DNA from: Oscillibacter ruminantium GH1
Lineage (GTDB): Bacteria > Bacillota > Clostridia > Oscillospirales > Oscillospiraceae
Direction of reading: 5' to 3'
Length of the DNA stretch: 64,000 nt
Assembly (NCBI RefSeq): GCF_000307265.1
Contig: NZ_DF158896.1
Coordinates: 535,209-599,208 of the forward strand
Shown here: piece after piece, positions 16,744-25,896 of the stretch
Position numbering within the stretch: the stretch's first letter is position 1
Layout of the letters: every line of letters starts with the position of its first letter
The notes under the pieces: generated by a model
Database searches by the model: none
What the model was told of the DNA's origin: nothing
What the model saw: the letters and a program-made list of their open reading frames with translations, nothing else
Made by a program: the position numbers and the translations under genes

Positions 16744-18219
16744 TTAAGCAAAAGGATTTTCCGTGGGGTAGGGGAGTAAGGCGGAGTGGTTATAGCCGAT
16801 ATCCGTCACGCCCAAATACTTGAATACCTCAAAAATGGCCTTGCCGTAGTGGCCGAAGACCACGGCTCCGTGATGGGGGAACTGCTTTTCAAGCAGCACA
16901 TGGCGGTAAAACCGATCCATCTCCGGGATGGCGAACACGCCGATGGAGCCGAAGGACTCAGTTTCCACGTCCAGCACCTGCCCTTGGGCAACGTAGGCCC
17001 GCAGCTGCGTTCCGGCGGTGGACTGGAGACGGTAGAAGGTGATGTCGCCCGCCTTGATGTCGCCTTCCATGGTTCCCCGGGTGATGTCCGGCTCGGCAAG
17101 CTCCGGCTCCAAATCCCGCTTCATGATGAGCTGATAGCCCATGTGGGGATTGCGGAGCAGGGAGGAGCAGGTATTGCCGCAGTGAAAGCCCATGAACGTC
17201 TCCTGATGCCGGACGGGATACTTGCCCGCGATGCTCTTTTCATACATGGAGGCGGGCACGGAGTTATTGATGTCCAGCAACGTCACCGCCGCGCCGGAAA
17301 CGCACAGGCCGATGTACTCGGAAAGGGCTCCGTAAATGTCTACCTCGCAGGAAACGGGAATGCCCCGGCCGGTGAGACGGGAGTTCACATAGCAGGGGAC
17401 AAAGCCAAACTCCGTCTGGAACGCGGGCCAGCACTTGTTGGCAAACGCGGCGTATTTGCTCAGACCCAGATGGTCCCGCATCCAATCCTCCAGCGTCAGC
17501 TCGTACTGGGCAAGGCGGGGTAGAATACCGGAGAATTTGCTCTCGCCGTTTCCGGCTTCCGCCGCCATCTCCGCCATTTTCGCGGGAATGCGGGGATCAT
17601 CCTTGTGCCGGTTATAGGCCACCAGCAGATCCAGCTCCGAGTGCTCCTCCACGGCAACACCCAGATCATACAACGCCTTGATGGGGGCGTTGCAGGCGAG
17701 AAAATCGTTGGGGCGGGGGCCGAAGGCAAAGATTTTAAGATCCTTCAACCCCACCAGCGTCGTTGCCACGGGGACAAACTGCCGCAGCTGTGCCGCCACG
17801 TCCTCCGCCGTGCCGCAGGGGTAATCGGGAATGTAGACCCGTTTGCCGCGAAGGCCCAAATTGTAGGATGCGTTCAGCATCCCGCAGAAGGCATCGCCCC
17901 GGCCATCATGCAGGTCGCCGTCGCCCTCGGCGGCGGAGGTGTACATCAACGGGCCGACAAACAGGTCGGCAATCATGGTTTCCGGCGTCTCCGGCCCGAA
18001 GTTCCCCAGAAAGACGCACAGCGCGTTCACGCCCGCAGCCTTCACGTCCTTCACGGCTTTTGCCGCGTCGGCCTCGGTCTCCACACATACGGGGCACTCA
18101 TAAAGACCCGGCCCGTAAGATTCTACAATGGCATGACGGCGGCGTTCGGACAGCGCGATGGGAAAGCACCCTCGGCTGACGGAAATAATGCCCAGCTTCA
18201 GTTCAGGAATATTTGTCAT
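16744..18219 (-). CDS. L-fucose/L-arabinose-type sugar isomerase (COG2407)
   Basis: 491 residues from ATG 18219, preceded by GAGAGGAA; a longer reading to 18672 runs into xylB and is not used. The motifs CEVDIYGALSEY near residue 300 and GFHCGNTCSS near 350 fit the manganese-dependent fucose/arabinose isomerase fold, where Glu, Asp and His bind the metal. It would turn an aldose (xylose, arabinose or a deoxy-sugar) into a ketose for the kinase encoded upstream. No classical XylA is in the operon. Substrate cannot be read from sequence alone. Confidence 0.85.
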   Translation of the reverse strand: MTNIPELKLGIISVSRGCFPIALSERRRHAIVESYGPGLYECPVCVETEADAAKAVKDVKAAGVNALCVFLGNFGPETPETMIADLFVGPLMYTSAAEGDGDLHDGRGDAFCGMLNASYNLGLRGKRVYIPDYPCGTAEDVAAQLRQFVPVATTLVGLKDLKIFAFGPRPNDFLACNAPIKALYDLGVAVEEHSELDLLVAYNRHKDDPRIPAKMAEMAAEAGNGESKFSGILPRLAQYELTLEDWMRDHLGLSKYAAFANKCWPAFQTEFGFVPCYVNSRLTGRGIPVSCEVDIYGALSEYIGLCVSGAAVTLLDINNSVPASMYEKSIAGKYPVRHQETFMGFHCGNTCSSLLRNPHMGYQLIMKRDLEPELAEPDITRGTMEGDIKAGDITFYRLQSTAGTQLRAYVAQGQVLDVETESFGSIGVFAIPEMDRFYRHVLLEKQFPHHGAVVFGHYGKAIFEVFKYLGVTDIGYNHSALLPYPTENPFA

Positions 18220-18286
18220 GGTGATTTTCCTCTCATTTTTAATTGCGGAGAACAGAACTGAGGCAGCGGCGCGTTTGTACAGATTC

Positions 18287-18315
18287 ATTTTAATACAATC
18301 GCGGAGCTGCTGCAA
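18287..18315 (-). promoter_or_regulatory. Candidate internal promoter before the isomerase
   Basis: On the minus strand TTGCAG (18310-18315), 17-base spacer, TAAAAT (18287-18292), in the 107-base gap between xylB and the isomerase gene. A TTGTA/TACAA inverted repeat spans about 18275-18298 and could be an operator. Confidence 0.45.
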
Positions 18316-18326
18316 ATTATTTTGTA

Positions 18327-19850
18327 TTACAGCGCGGCAAGCTGATGGAACGACTGCGCCAGCGCGGGGTACAGCGAGCAGTAAAGACGGTAAAACGGCT
18401 CGTAGGCCGCCGTTGCGGCGGAATTCGGCTTCTGCGGGGGGTTCAGGCGGACCACTGCCTCGCAGCCCTCGCCCACCGATTTCCAAATTCCCGCGCTCAC
18501 GCCGCCCAGAATCGCCGCGCCTAAGGCAGGCCCCTCTTTCGAGGCCACGGTCTGCACCGGGCAGCCGTACACATCGGCGAGCATCTGCCGCCAGAAGGGG
18601 CTGGCGGCTCCGCCTCCGCAGGCCATCATCTGCTGAATGGGAACGCCCATCTCCCGGAATACATCCAGACACTGGCGCTGGGAATAGGTGACCCCCTCCA
18701 GCACGGCGCGGGTCAGGTCACGCTTCGTGTGCATGGCAGACAGGCCGAAAAACACGCCCCGCGCGTCGGCGTCCAGCAGGGGAGAACGCTCCCCCATCAG
18801 ATAGGGAAGGTAGAGGAGCCGGTTAGCTCCAACCGGGGATTTTTCCGCAGCCGCAGTCATTAGCTCATAGGGGTCTGCGCAAAGGCTTGCCGCCGTCTCT
18901 CGCTCCGCACCGCAGAACTGGTTGCGGAACCACTGGAGGGAAAGACCTGCCGCCAGTGTGCAGCTCATGACCGTCCATGCTCCGGGGACGGCGGAGCAGA
19001 AGGAATGAACCCGCCCCTTGGGGTCAATGGTGACGCTGTCGGCGTGGGCAAAAATCACGCCGGAGGTGCCGATGGTGGTGAATGCCCGCCCGGTCTTCAC
19101 TACGCCGGTTCCGATGGCGGCGGCGGCATTGTCGCCCGCTCCGCCCGCAACAGGCGTTCCGATAGCAAGGCCGGTGGTCTGCGCCGCCGCTTTTGTAACG
19201 GTTCCGGTCACGTCGGTGGACTCGTGCATCCTCCCCAGCAGCGCCGGGTCGATCTCCAGCGCGGAGAGAATTTCACCGCTCCAGCGGCGGTTTGGAACGT
19301 CCAGCAGATTCATGCCGGACGCGTCGGATACCTCTGTGGCAAATTCGCCGGTGAGCTTATAGCGGATGAAGTCCTTGGGCAGCAAAATGTGGCGGCACTT
19401 TTCGTAAAGCGCCGGCTCGTTTTCCCGCACCCACAGGATTTTCCCCGCCGTGAAGCCCGGAAGAGCGGGATTGGCGGTGACGGCAATGAGATTTTCCCGG
19501 CCCAGTGTTTCCGTGATCTCATCGCACTGCTTCTGCGTCCGCCCGTCGCACCAGAGGATGGCCCGGCGCAGGACGTTTCCGTTCCCGTCCAGCATCACCA
19601 GCCCGTGCATCTGACCGGACAGTCCCACGCCCCTGATCTGCGCGGCATTGACACCGCTCTGCCCCAAAACGGCCTGCACCGTGGTTTGCACCGCGCGCCA
19701 CCAATCCTCAGGCTCCTGCTCCGCCCAGCCGTTTTTCGGCTGGTAGAGCGGATATTCCGCAGTGTGGCTGGCGATGACGGCGCCGGTGGTGTCGAACAGG
19801 ACAGTTTTCGTGCCGGAGGTGCCAAGGTCGATTCCAAGTATGTATTCCAT
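18327..19850 (-). CDS. xylB: Xylulokinase (FGGY family)
   Basis: 507 residues, the usual size. The N-terminal phosphate loop reads GIDLGTSGTKT; DGRTQKQCDEI near residue 97 and GAGDNAAAAIGTG near 234 match the xylulokinase subgroup; ACGGGAASPFWRQM near 395 is the ATP-binding region. It phosphorylates a ketopentose, most likely D-xylulose, for entry to the pentose phosphate pathway. It lies between the importer genes and the isomerase in one leftward unit. Confidence 0.9.
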   Translation of the reverse strand: MEYILGIDLGTSGTKTVLFDTTGAVIASHTAEYPLYQPKNGWAEQEPEDWWRAVQTTVQAVLGQSGVNAAQIRGVGLSGQMHGLVMLDGNGNVLRRAILWCDGRTQKQCDEITETLGRENLIAVTANPALPGFTAGKILWVRENEPALYEKCRHILLPKDFIRYKLTGEFATEVSDASGMNLLDVPNRRWSGEILSALEIDPALLGRMHESTDVTGTVTKAAAQTTGLAIGTPVAGGAGDNAAAAIGTGVVKTGRAFTTIGTSGVIFAHADSVTIDPKGRVHSFCSAVPGAWTVMSCTLAAGLSLQWFRNQFCGAERETAASLCADPYELMTAAAEKSPVGANRLLYLPYLMGERSPLLDADARGVFFGLSAMHTKRDLTRAVLEGVTYSQRQCLDVFREMGVPIQQMMACGGGAASPFWRQMLADVYGCPVQTVASKEGPALGAAILGGVSAGIWKSVGEGCEAVVRLNPPQKPNSAATAAYEPFYRLYCSLYPALAQSFHQLAAL

Positions 19851-19862
19851 GGGTGCCCCCGC

Positions 19863-21077
19863 TTATTCGGACTGGGACCGGCGCTTGCTCACCACGTCGA
19901 AGATGACTGCGGCCAGCAAAACCAGACCCTTGACGACTTTCTGCCAGTTAGCGTCGATGCCAAGGATGGACATGCCGTTGTTAATCACGCCCATGAACAC
20001 CGCGCCGACCACTGCGCCTGCCACCGTGCCTGTTCCGCCGTAAGCGGATGCGCCGCCGATGAAACACGCGCCAATGGCGTCCATTTCATAGCTGGTTCCG
20101 GCAGAGGGAGCGGCGGAGTTGAACCGGGCGGTGACCACCAAAGCGGCCACAGCGGACAAAAACGCCATGTTGGTATAGGCGAAGAACATGGTCCGGTTGG
20201 TGTTAATACCGGAGAGCTTTGCGGCCTTTTCATTGCCGCCCATGGCGTACAGGTGACGGCCGGGGACGGTATTCTGGGTGTAGTACCCATAGATCAGAAC
20301 GATGACCGCCAGCAGGATCAAAATGGTGGGCAGGCCCTTGTGGTTGCCCAGCATCAGGCACAAAGCCAGCATCAAAGCGCACAGCACCGCGTTTTTCCCC
20401 CAGAACATGGATGCGCTCTGTGTCTCGTAGTGATTGCGTTTCCGCTTTGCCCGGTTCATCAGCTGTACCGCCAGATACACCGCGCACAAAACCACGCCGA
20501 TTACCAGCGTGACGGTCAAAATTGTGCTCTTTTCCGCGCTGGCGCCGGGAATATAGCTGTTAAACAGGTTCAGATATGTCTCCGGGTAGCCGGAGATCGT
20601 CAACCCGTCCAGAATGATCTGAGCAAGACCCCGCCACAACAGCATGCCCGCCAGCGTGACAATAAAGGGCGGAATGCGGACATAGGCAATCCAGTATGCC
20701 TGCCACGCACCAATGGCAAGGCCCACCAGCAGGCAGATCACCATGGCCAGATAGATATTCATGTGCATGTTGACGATGAGGGTCCCGGCCACCGCCCCAA
20801 CCAACGCCACCACGGAGCCAACGGACAGGTCGATGTTGCCGCCGGTGAGGATGCACATCAGCATACCAACGGCCAAAATGACCACGTAGCTGTTCTGAGA
20901 GATTAAGTTGGAGATGTTGGCGGGGGTCAAAAGCGCTTGACTCACGGGCTTGTGGGCCACGGTGATGATGAGAACCTCAAAGAGAAGGGTCACCAGCACC
21001 AGTGCGATCACCATGGTGTTCTTTTTCAAAAATCCCGTCAGCGTTCTTGCCGCGGGTTTGTTCTTTGTCTCCGTCAT
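19863..21077 (-). CDS. Sugar ABC transporter permease (XylH/RbsC type)
   Basis: 404 residues with many membrane spans, member of the branched-chain/ribose permease family. The stretch [21 protein letters not shown] near residue 85 and [17 protein letters not shown] near 340 are diagnostic. At about 400 residues it matches XylH-like permeases, longer than RbsC (about 320). Its start overlaps the ATPase gene by four bases. It forms the channel of the importer with the binding protein at 22772 and the ATPase at 21074. Confidence 0.92.
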   Translation of the reverse strand: MTETKNKPAARTLTGFLKKNTMVIALVLVTLLFEVLIITVAHKPVSQALLTPANISNLISQNSYVVILAVGMLMCILTGGNIDLSVGSVVALVGAVAGTLIVNMHMNIYLAMVICLLVGLAIGAWQAYWIAYVRIPPFIVTLAGMLLWRGLAQIILDGLTISGYPETYLNLFNSYIPGASAEKSTILTVTLVIGVVLCAVYLAVQLMNRAKRKRNHYETQSASMFWGKNAVLCALMLALCLMLGNHKGLPTILILLAVIVLIYGYYTQNTVPGRHLYAMGGNEKAAKLSGINTNRTMFFAYTNMAFLSAVAALVVTARFNSAAPSAGTSYEMDAIGACFIGGASAYGGTGTVAGAVVGAVFMGVINNGMSILGIDANWQKVVKGLVLLAAVIFDVVSKRRSQSE

Positions 21078-22624
21078 ACCGCTACCGCTCCTTTATTTCC
21101 AGTGGATTTGAGAATACAGGCCATGATGCTTTCCTGACTGGCCTGTTCGTGTGTCAGTTCGCCCACGACGGAGCCTTCGTTCATCACGTAGATTCGGTCG
21201 CACATGCCAAGCAGCTCCGGCATTTCCGAGGAGATCATCAAGACCGCCTTGCCCTGAGATACCAAGTCGTTCATGATGCAATATATTTCATATTTCGCAC
21301 CCACGTCGATGCCGCGGGTGGGTTCATCCAAAATCAGGACGTCCGGCTCGGCGAACATCCACTTGCTCAAAAGGACCTTTTGCTGGTTTCCGCCGGAGAG
21401 GTTGCCCACGTTTTGCTCGATACCGGCGCATTTGGTGCGGAGGATCTCCTTATACTCGTTGGCGTATTTAATTTCCAAATCCTTGTCCAGAACCTGATGA
21501 CGGCTGATGCGCTCCATTCGGGCCATGGTGGTGTTTTCCCGAATGGTTTCGGAGAGAATCAGGCCATTGCCCTTGCGGTCTTCCGTGACATAGGCCAGCT
21601 TGTGGTTGATGGCGTCGGTAACGGAGTGGAGGCGGACCTCCTGCCCGTTTAAAAGCAGAGAACCTTTGATATTCGCGCCGTAGCTCCGGCCAAAAATACT
21701 CATGGCCAGCTCGGTGCGTCCCGCGCCCATCAGGCCGCTGACGCCCACGATTTCACCCCGGCGGACGTTCATGCTCACATGGTTGCACACCATGCGCCCG
21801 GCGTAGGTGGGGTGTTCTGCGCACCAGTCCTGAACTTCCATGACCACGTCGCCAATGTGGCTCTCCCGTTTGGGAAAACGGTCCACCAGCTCCCGGCCCA
21901 CCATGCCTTTGATGATGCGCTCCTCGTGGAAGTCGTCCACGCCCTTGACCAGCGTTTCAATGGTGGCGCCGTCGCGGATGATGGTGATTTTATCCGCCAC
22001 GTAGGACACCTCAGACAGCTTGTGGGAGATAATGATGCAGGTCATGCCCTGCGCCTTAAACTGGAGAAGCAGATCCAGCAGCTTCTGGGAATCCGTCTCG
22101 TTGAGAGAGGCAGTGGGTTCGTCCAGAATCAGCAAGCGGACGTTTTTCGTCAGTGCCTTGGCGATTTCCACCAGCTGCTGCTTGCCCACGCCGATATCCT
22201 TAATCAGTGTGCGGGGAGATTCCTCCAGACCCACGGTTTTGAGGTACTTTGCCGCCAGATCATAGGTTTTGTCCCAATCGATGCGGGAAGCACGGCCCTG
22301 TTCGTTGCCGAGAAACATGTTTTCCCCGATGGTGAGGTAGGGCACCAGTGCCAGCTCCTGATGGATGATGACAACGCCCTTGCTCTCGCTGTCGTTGATC
22401 TTGCCGAATTTGCAGACCTCGCCGTCGTAGACGATGTCGCCCTGATAGGTGCCGTAAGGATAGATGCCGGACAGCACGTTCATCAAAGTGGATTTTCCGG
22501 CGCCGTTCTCGCCCACCAGCGCGTGAATCTCGCCCTGTTCCACCTCAAGATTTACGTTGTCCAGTGCCCGAACGCCGGGGAATTCTTTAATAATGCTGCG
22601 CATCTCCAAGAGTTTACTTGCCAA
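21074..22624 (-). CDS. Sugar ABC transporter ATPase, two nucleotide domains (XylG type)
   Basis: The start is read as TTG at 22624, because GGGAGGG stands seven bases upstream; an ATG 15 bases earlier overlaps that ribosome site. 516 residues. First domain: [25 protein letters not shown] and [10 protein letters not shown]. Second domain: [10 protein letters not shown] in place of a full Walker A, as normal for RbsA/XylG proteins, then [11 protein letters not shown] and [12 protein letters not shown]. It powers pentose import. Confidence 0.92.
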   Translation of the reverse strand: MASKLLEMRSIIKEFPGVRALDNVNLEVEQGEIHALVGENGAGKSTLMNVLSGIYPYGTYQGDIVYDGEVCKFGKINDSESKGVVIIHQELALVPYLTIGENMFLGNEQGRASRIDWDKTYDLAAKYLKTVGLEESPRTLIKDIGVGKQQLVEIAKALTKNVRLLILDEPTASLNETDSQKLLDLLLQFKAQGMTCIIISHKLSEVSYVADKITIIRDGATIETLVKGVDDFHEERIIKGMVGRELVDRFPKRESHIGDVVMEVQDWCAEHPTYAGRMVCNHVSMNVRRGEIVGVSGLMGAGRTELAMSIFGRSYGANIKGSLLLNGQEVRLHSVTDAINHKLAYVTEDRKGNGLILSETIRENTTMARMERISRHQVLDKDLEIKYANEYKEILRTKCAGIEQNVGNLSGGNQQKVLLSKWMFAEPDVLILDEPTRGIDVGAKYEIYCIMNDLVSQGKAVLMISSEMPELLGMCDRIYVMNEGSVVGELTHEQASQESIMACILKSTGNKGAVAV

Positions 22625-22686
22625 ATTGATCCCTCCCATTTCTGCTGCGGTTGACCCGCGCCATCGCGCGGAGGTTTAAAGCAAAG

Positions 22687-22711
22687 GCGGGCGGAGGAAA
22701 CCTCCGCCCGC
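22687..22711 (-). terminator. Intercistronic hairpin after the sugar-binding protein gene
   Basis: Perfect 11-base arms 22687-22697 and 22701-22711 with loop AAA, followed on the minus strand by CTTTGCTTT. Such partial terminators after binding-protein genes keep the binding protein in excess over the membrane parts. Confidence 0.65.
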
Positions 22712-22771
22712 TCTGCGTTCAATGCCGGCGGACAAGGCCAGCGGAAAGACTGTGGAAAACCTGTGGAAAAA

Positions 22772-23902
22772 TCAGGCCAGATCGGCTTCCGCGTAGTAAC
22801 CGGAGTCGATCAGCAGCTCCTTGTAGTTGTCCTGCGTGCAGATCACGGGGTCGCACAGGAAGGAGGGGATCACGCCGGTGCCGTTGTCATAGGTTTTGGT
22901 GTCGTTGACGGGGACTTCCTTGCCCTGCAGGATGCAGTCCACCATCTCAACCACCTGAGAGGCAAGCGTGCGGGTATCCTTAAAGATGGACATGCTCTGC
23001 GTGCCGGCCAGCATGTTCTTCACAGAGGGCTTGTCGCAGTCCTGCCCGGTGACGATGGGCATGTTGTCGGCGGTGTAGCCCGCGCCCAGCAGAGCGTTGG
23101 TCACGCCGTTGGCGGTGGAGTCGTTGGAGCAGAGAACCGCGTCCAGCTTAGTGGCAGAGGGGCCGTAGCCGTTGGAGGTGATCAGGTTCTCCATGCGCTT
23201 CTGGGACTCTTCGGTGGACCAGTTGGGAGTGGCGCACTGGGCCTTGGAGGTCTGGCCAGAGGGAACCACCAGCTTGCCGGAGTCGATGTAAGGCTGCAGC
23301 ACATCCATGGCGCCGCCGAAAAAGAAGTTCACATTGTTGTCGTCCGGCGCACCGGTGACCAGCTCAATGTTGAAGGGGCCGGCCTGATTGTCCAGGTCCA
23401 GCGCGTCCTTGATGTAGTTGCCTTGGAACTGACCGACTTTGTAGTTATCAAAGGTGGCGTAATAGCTGACAGCGTCGGAATTCATGATCAAACGGTCATA
23501 GGAGATGACGGGGATGTTGGCGTCCTTGGCGGTCTTCAGAACCTCGGTCAGAGAACCACCGTCGATGGCGGCGACGACCAGAACCTTGCAGCCGCCGGTG
23601 ATCATGTTCTCCAGCTGGTTAACCTGCGTGGGGATGTCGTTGTCACCGGCGTACTGAAGATCGACCTCATAGCCTGCGGCTTTCAGCTCGGCTTCCATGT
23701 TGGAACCGTCCTGATTCCAGCGCTGCAGGGACTGGGTGGGCATGGATACGCCGACCTTCACACCGGTGGATGCCGCCGCGCCGGAGGATGCCACAGGAGT
23801 GCTGGAAGCTGCGGGAGTGGAGGTTGCGCCGCCGCCGCAGGCGGCGAGAGACAGGGTCATCATTGCTGCAAGGGCCAGAGACAATAGTTTCTTCTTCATC
23901 AT
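22772..23902 (-). CDS. Sugar-binding lipoprotein of the ABC importer (XylF/ChvE type)
   Basis: 376 residues from ATG 23902, behind AAAGGAG. A signal peptide ends in the lipobox LSLAAC; a Ser/Ala/Thr-rich tether follows (about residues 22-45). The body is a type I periplasmic-binding fold with KVGVSMPTQSLQRWNQDG near residue 45, LVVAAIDGGSL and DRLIMNSDAVSYYATFDN. It is first in the operon, with a strong promoter and an operator-like palindrome that also occurs before the ROK repressor gene. Confidence 0.92.
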   Translation of the reverse strand: MMKKKLLSLALAAMMTLSLAACGGGATSTPAASSTPVASSGAAASTGVKVGVSMPTQSLQRWNQDGSNMEAELKAAGYEVDLQYAGDNDIPTQVNQLENMITGGCKVLVVAAIDGGSLTEVLKTAKDANIPVISYDRLIMNSDAVSYYATFDNYKVGQFQGNYIKDALDLDNQAGPFNIELVTGAPDDNNVNFFFGGAMDVLQPYIDSGKLVVPSGQTSKAQCATPNWSTEESQKRMENLITSNGYGPSATKLDAVLCSNDSTANGVTNALLGAGYTADNMPIVTGQDCDKPSVKNMLAGTQSMSIFKDTRTLASQVVEMVDCILQGKEVPVNDTKTYDNGTGVIPSFLCDPVICTQDNYKELLIDSGYYAEADLA

Positions 23903-23988
23903 ATTCGCTCCTTTTCCAAATTTGTAGCACCTTATTTTTCCGCACGCTTTTGCGCGGTGGAACACAAAATTTGTCAAATAACAAAATG

Positions 23989-24002
23989 ACTTTTGCAAAT
24001 AT
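23989..24002. promoter_or_regulatory. Operator-like half-perfect palindrome, importer operon
   Basis: ACTTTTGCAAATAT matches 11 of 14 bases of the perfect palindrome at 25473-25486. It starts about 10 bases past the predicted transcription start, the same placement as at the ROK gene. Probable ROK binding site. Confidence 0.6.
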
Positions 24003-24018
24003 GCTTTCTTTAAGCCAA

Positions 24019-24047
24019 ATATTACACACCGAGTTGTGCGCTGTCAA
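24019..24047 (-). promoter_or_regulatory. Promoter of the sugar importer operon
   Basis: On the minus strand a consensus TTGACA (24042-24047), 17-base spacer and TAATAT (24019-24024). A leader of about 110 bases precedes the binding-protein start. Confidence 0.85.
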
Positions 24048-24142
24048 CAGATTTTTGTACAGATGGCACAGATTTGGTAAAATTCATAAAATTGGTACGA
24101 CTATTTTTCTGTTTCCACAAGAGAACTGCGCCGGGTTTGCGC

Positions 24143-24190
24143 GGAATAAAAAGACCGCCGGAACTACCCCGAGGGGCGCTCCGGCGGTCG
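24143..24190 (-). terminator. Terminator of the ROK gene
   Basis: Arms 24153-24162 and 24180-24189 pair over 10 bases; an inner CCCC/GGGG pair strengthens the loop. On the minus strand TTTTTATT follows. Confidence 0.8.
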
Positions 24191-24324
24191 GCTTTTATCT
24201 AAAAAAGATGCTGCGTGGACAAACTATGAGATTTTTACAGGGTGTGGCGCGCATTTCCCCGCCAGTGAAGAACCACTGATGGGGAACGCTCCAAGGATTC
24301 CGACGGCGGGTTCATGGGATTTTT

Positions 24325-25440
24325 TCAAACCTTGACAATAAACTCCGCAATATACCGCAAAGCCGCACCCACGCAGATAGACCGGTCGTGATAGCGGCAG
24401 AAATGGACGTAGTCCCCGTCGTCAGTGAAAGGATTCAGGCGGCTGAGGCGCGCCTCCAGCCCATCCAAATAGTCGGGAAGATATTGAGAAAATGCGCCGC
24501 CAATGACCACGTTGCAGTCCAGCATGGTGTGGATATTGCTGACGGCGAGAGCCAGATCGTCCAGATACGTCTCCCAAGTGTTCTGATAGGCGGCATTGCC
24601 GGCGGCAAGACCGGTGAAAAAATCCTCCAGCGTGATGTGCAGGTCATCCGAAAGGCGGGTGGCGGAGCAGTATGCCTCCAAGCACCCCCGTCTGCCGCAG
24701 TTGCAGACCCGTCCTCCGGGATGAATACACATGTGGCCGAACTCAGCAGAGCGGTGATGGTCGCCGTCGTAGGCGCTGCCGTTCACCAGAATCGCGCCGC
24801 CAATGCCTCGGCTGAGGGAGAGATAGGCCAGATTTTCCATTTCCGTGTGGTTCCACCACTCCGCAAAGCCACCGCAGGTGGCGTCGTTGTCCAGAAACGT
24901 GGGGTAGGGAATATAGCGGTTTACCATCGCGGGGCTCATTTTTTGAATCCGGGCGGTGGGAGCGTATTCAATAATGGTCTGATCCGCGTTGACAATGCCG
25001 GGGACCGTAATCCCAACGCCCAGCAGCCGATCCCGGGAGAGACTGTTGTCGTCCAAAAACTGCTCCAGTCGGGCGGCCAACTCCTTGGCGGAGGTGTCGG
25101 TGTTTTCAAAGGGACGGGCAAATTGCTGGAAAGCCAGCTGGTTGCACTTCAGATCCAGCGCCACCATGCGGATACTGCCGCTGGACAGCTCAATACCGAT
25201 GGCAAATCGGGCACCCGGAATGATGGAGATCAGCCGGGGCTTGCGGCCGCCGGTGGAGTCGGTGGTGCAGGAGGAGTCGATCAGGCCCATGGCGTCCAGT
25301 TCCTTTAAATTCTGCGTCAGGGTGGGCAAGCTCATGAAAAGCCCTGTGGCCAGATCCTGTTTGGTGAGCGGTTCCTCCGCGTCGATCAGGCTGCGAAACA
25401 CATGATTCCGATTTTGCCTGCGCAGTTCGACGGTGGACAT
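24325..25440 (-). CDS. ROK-family transcriptional repressor (XylR/NagC type)
   Basis: 371 residues from ATG 25440 (MSTVELRRQNRNH). The N-terminal winged helix (EPLTKQDLATGLFMSLPTLT) binds DNA; the C-terminal ROK domain binds the sugar effector and shows the zinc motif CNCGRRGCLEAYCS near residue 245. A longer reading to 25515 would include the promoter and the palindrome, so it is rejected. It precedes the sugar operon on the same strand with its own promoter and terminator. Likely represses the operon and itself. Confidence 0.9.
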   Translation of the reverse strand: MSTVELRRQNRNHVFRSLIDAEEPLTKQDLATGLFMSLPTLTQNLKELDAMGLIDSSCTTDSTGGRKPRLISIIPGARFAIGIELSSGSIRMVALDLKCNQLAFQQFARPFENTDTSAKELAARLEQFLDDNSLSRDRLLGVGITVPGIVNADQTIIEYAPTARIQKMSPAMVNRYIPYPTFLDNDATCGGFAEWWNHTEMENLAYLSLSRGIGGAILVNGSAYDGDHHRSAEFGHMCIHPGGRVCNCGRRGCLEAYCSATRLSDDLHITLEDFFTGLAAGNAAYQNTWETYLDDLALAVSNIHTMLDCNVVIGGAFSQYLPDYLDGLEARLSRLNPFTDDGDYVHFCRYHDRSICVGAALRYIAEFIVKV

Positions 25441-25472
25441 CGTCCCAGACCTTACCACAGCATTCGCCTCCA

Positions 25473-25486
25473 ACTTTTGCAAAAGT
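25473..25486. promoter_or_regulatory. Perfect 14-base palindrome, probable ROK operator
   Basis: ACTTTTGCAAAAGT is a perfect palindrome 13-26 bases past the predicted ROK transcription start and 33 bases before the start codon. A near copy lies at the same place in the importer operon (23989-24002). Confidence 0.65.
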
Positions 25487-25505
25487 GCCTTGTGTTTATA
25501 GCTTG

Positions 25506-25534
25506 AATATACCACAGCATCCTTCCGATTGCAA
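25506..25534 (-). promoter_or_regulatory. Promoter of the ROK repressor gene
   Basis: On the minus strand TTGCAA (25529-25534), 17-base spacer, TATATT (25506-25511). Confidence 0.75.
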
Positions 25535-25653
25535 GAAGACTTCTGATAAAAATTCTATTTTCGCGCCCGACCCGCCTAAAAACAAACCGGCTCCGATGGA
25601 GAAGAGCTCCGATCAGGCTGGCGGACAATTGGATGGCAGTTTAGCAGATGTTG

Positions 25654-25682
25654 TTGTGTTTTAGAAAATAACATGATAAAAT
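25654..25682 (+). promoter_or_regulatory. Candidate promoter of the orphan binding-protein gene
   Basis: TTGTGT (25654-25659), 17-base spacer, TAAAAT (25677-25682), 214 bases before the start codon. Confidence 0.45.
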
Positions 25683-25896
25683 ACACAAAATGGGAAATAT
25701 TATGCGATTCTTGGCGCAAAATTGGGCTTTTGGAGAGCACGGAAAGTGTTTTCGGTAAGCGCACAGCGAGCGCGTGAACCGAGAATTCCGGGAGAACGGG
25801 TGTTCCAAATGGCTGGATCACAGCAGAAAACTTTTTGAAAAGCGGGATATTAGGAACCTAGCTTGTCCGGCGATGCTCAAAAAATGGAGGCGTGTC

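Larger units (their letters stand above)
23903..24324. other. Regulatory gap between the ROK gene and the sugar operon
   Basis: No gene is visible. From left to right it holds the operator-like palindrome (23989-24002), the importer promoter (24019-24047), and the ROK gene terminator (24143-24190). The rest, 24191-24324, shows nothing I can name. Confidence 0.6.
25441..25896. other. Divergent intergenic region
   Basis: Carries the leftward ROK promoter (25506-25534) with its palindrome (25473-25486) and a candidate rightward promoter (25654-25682) for the orphan binding protein. A repeated GCTCCGAT (25589 and 25606) forms part of a short unassigned structure. No gene seen. Confidence 0.55.

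Noticed and set aside
19005-20906. Plus-strand open frame of 633 codons opposite xylB and the permease
   Set aside because: Shadow of the leftward genes; His/Gly/Arg-rich composition with no family resemblance.
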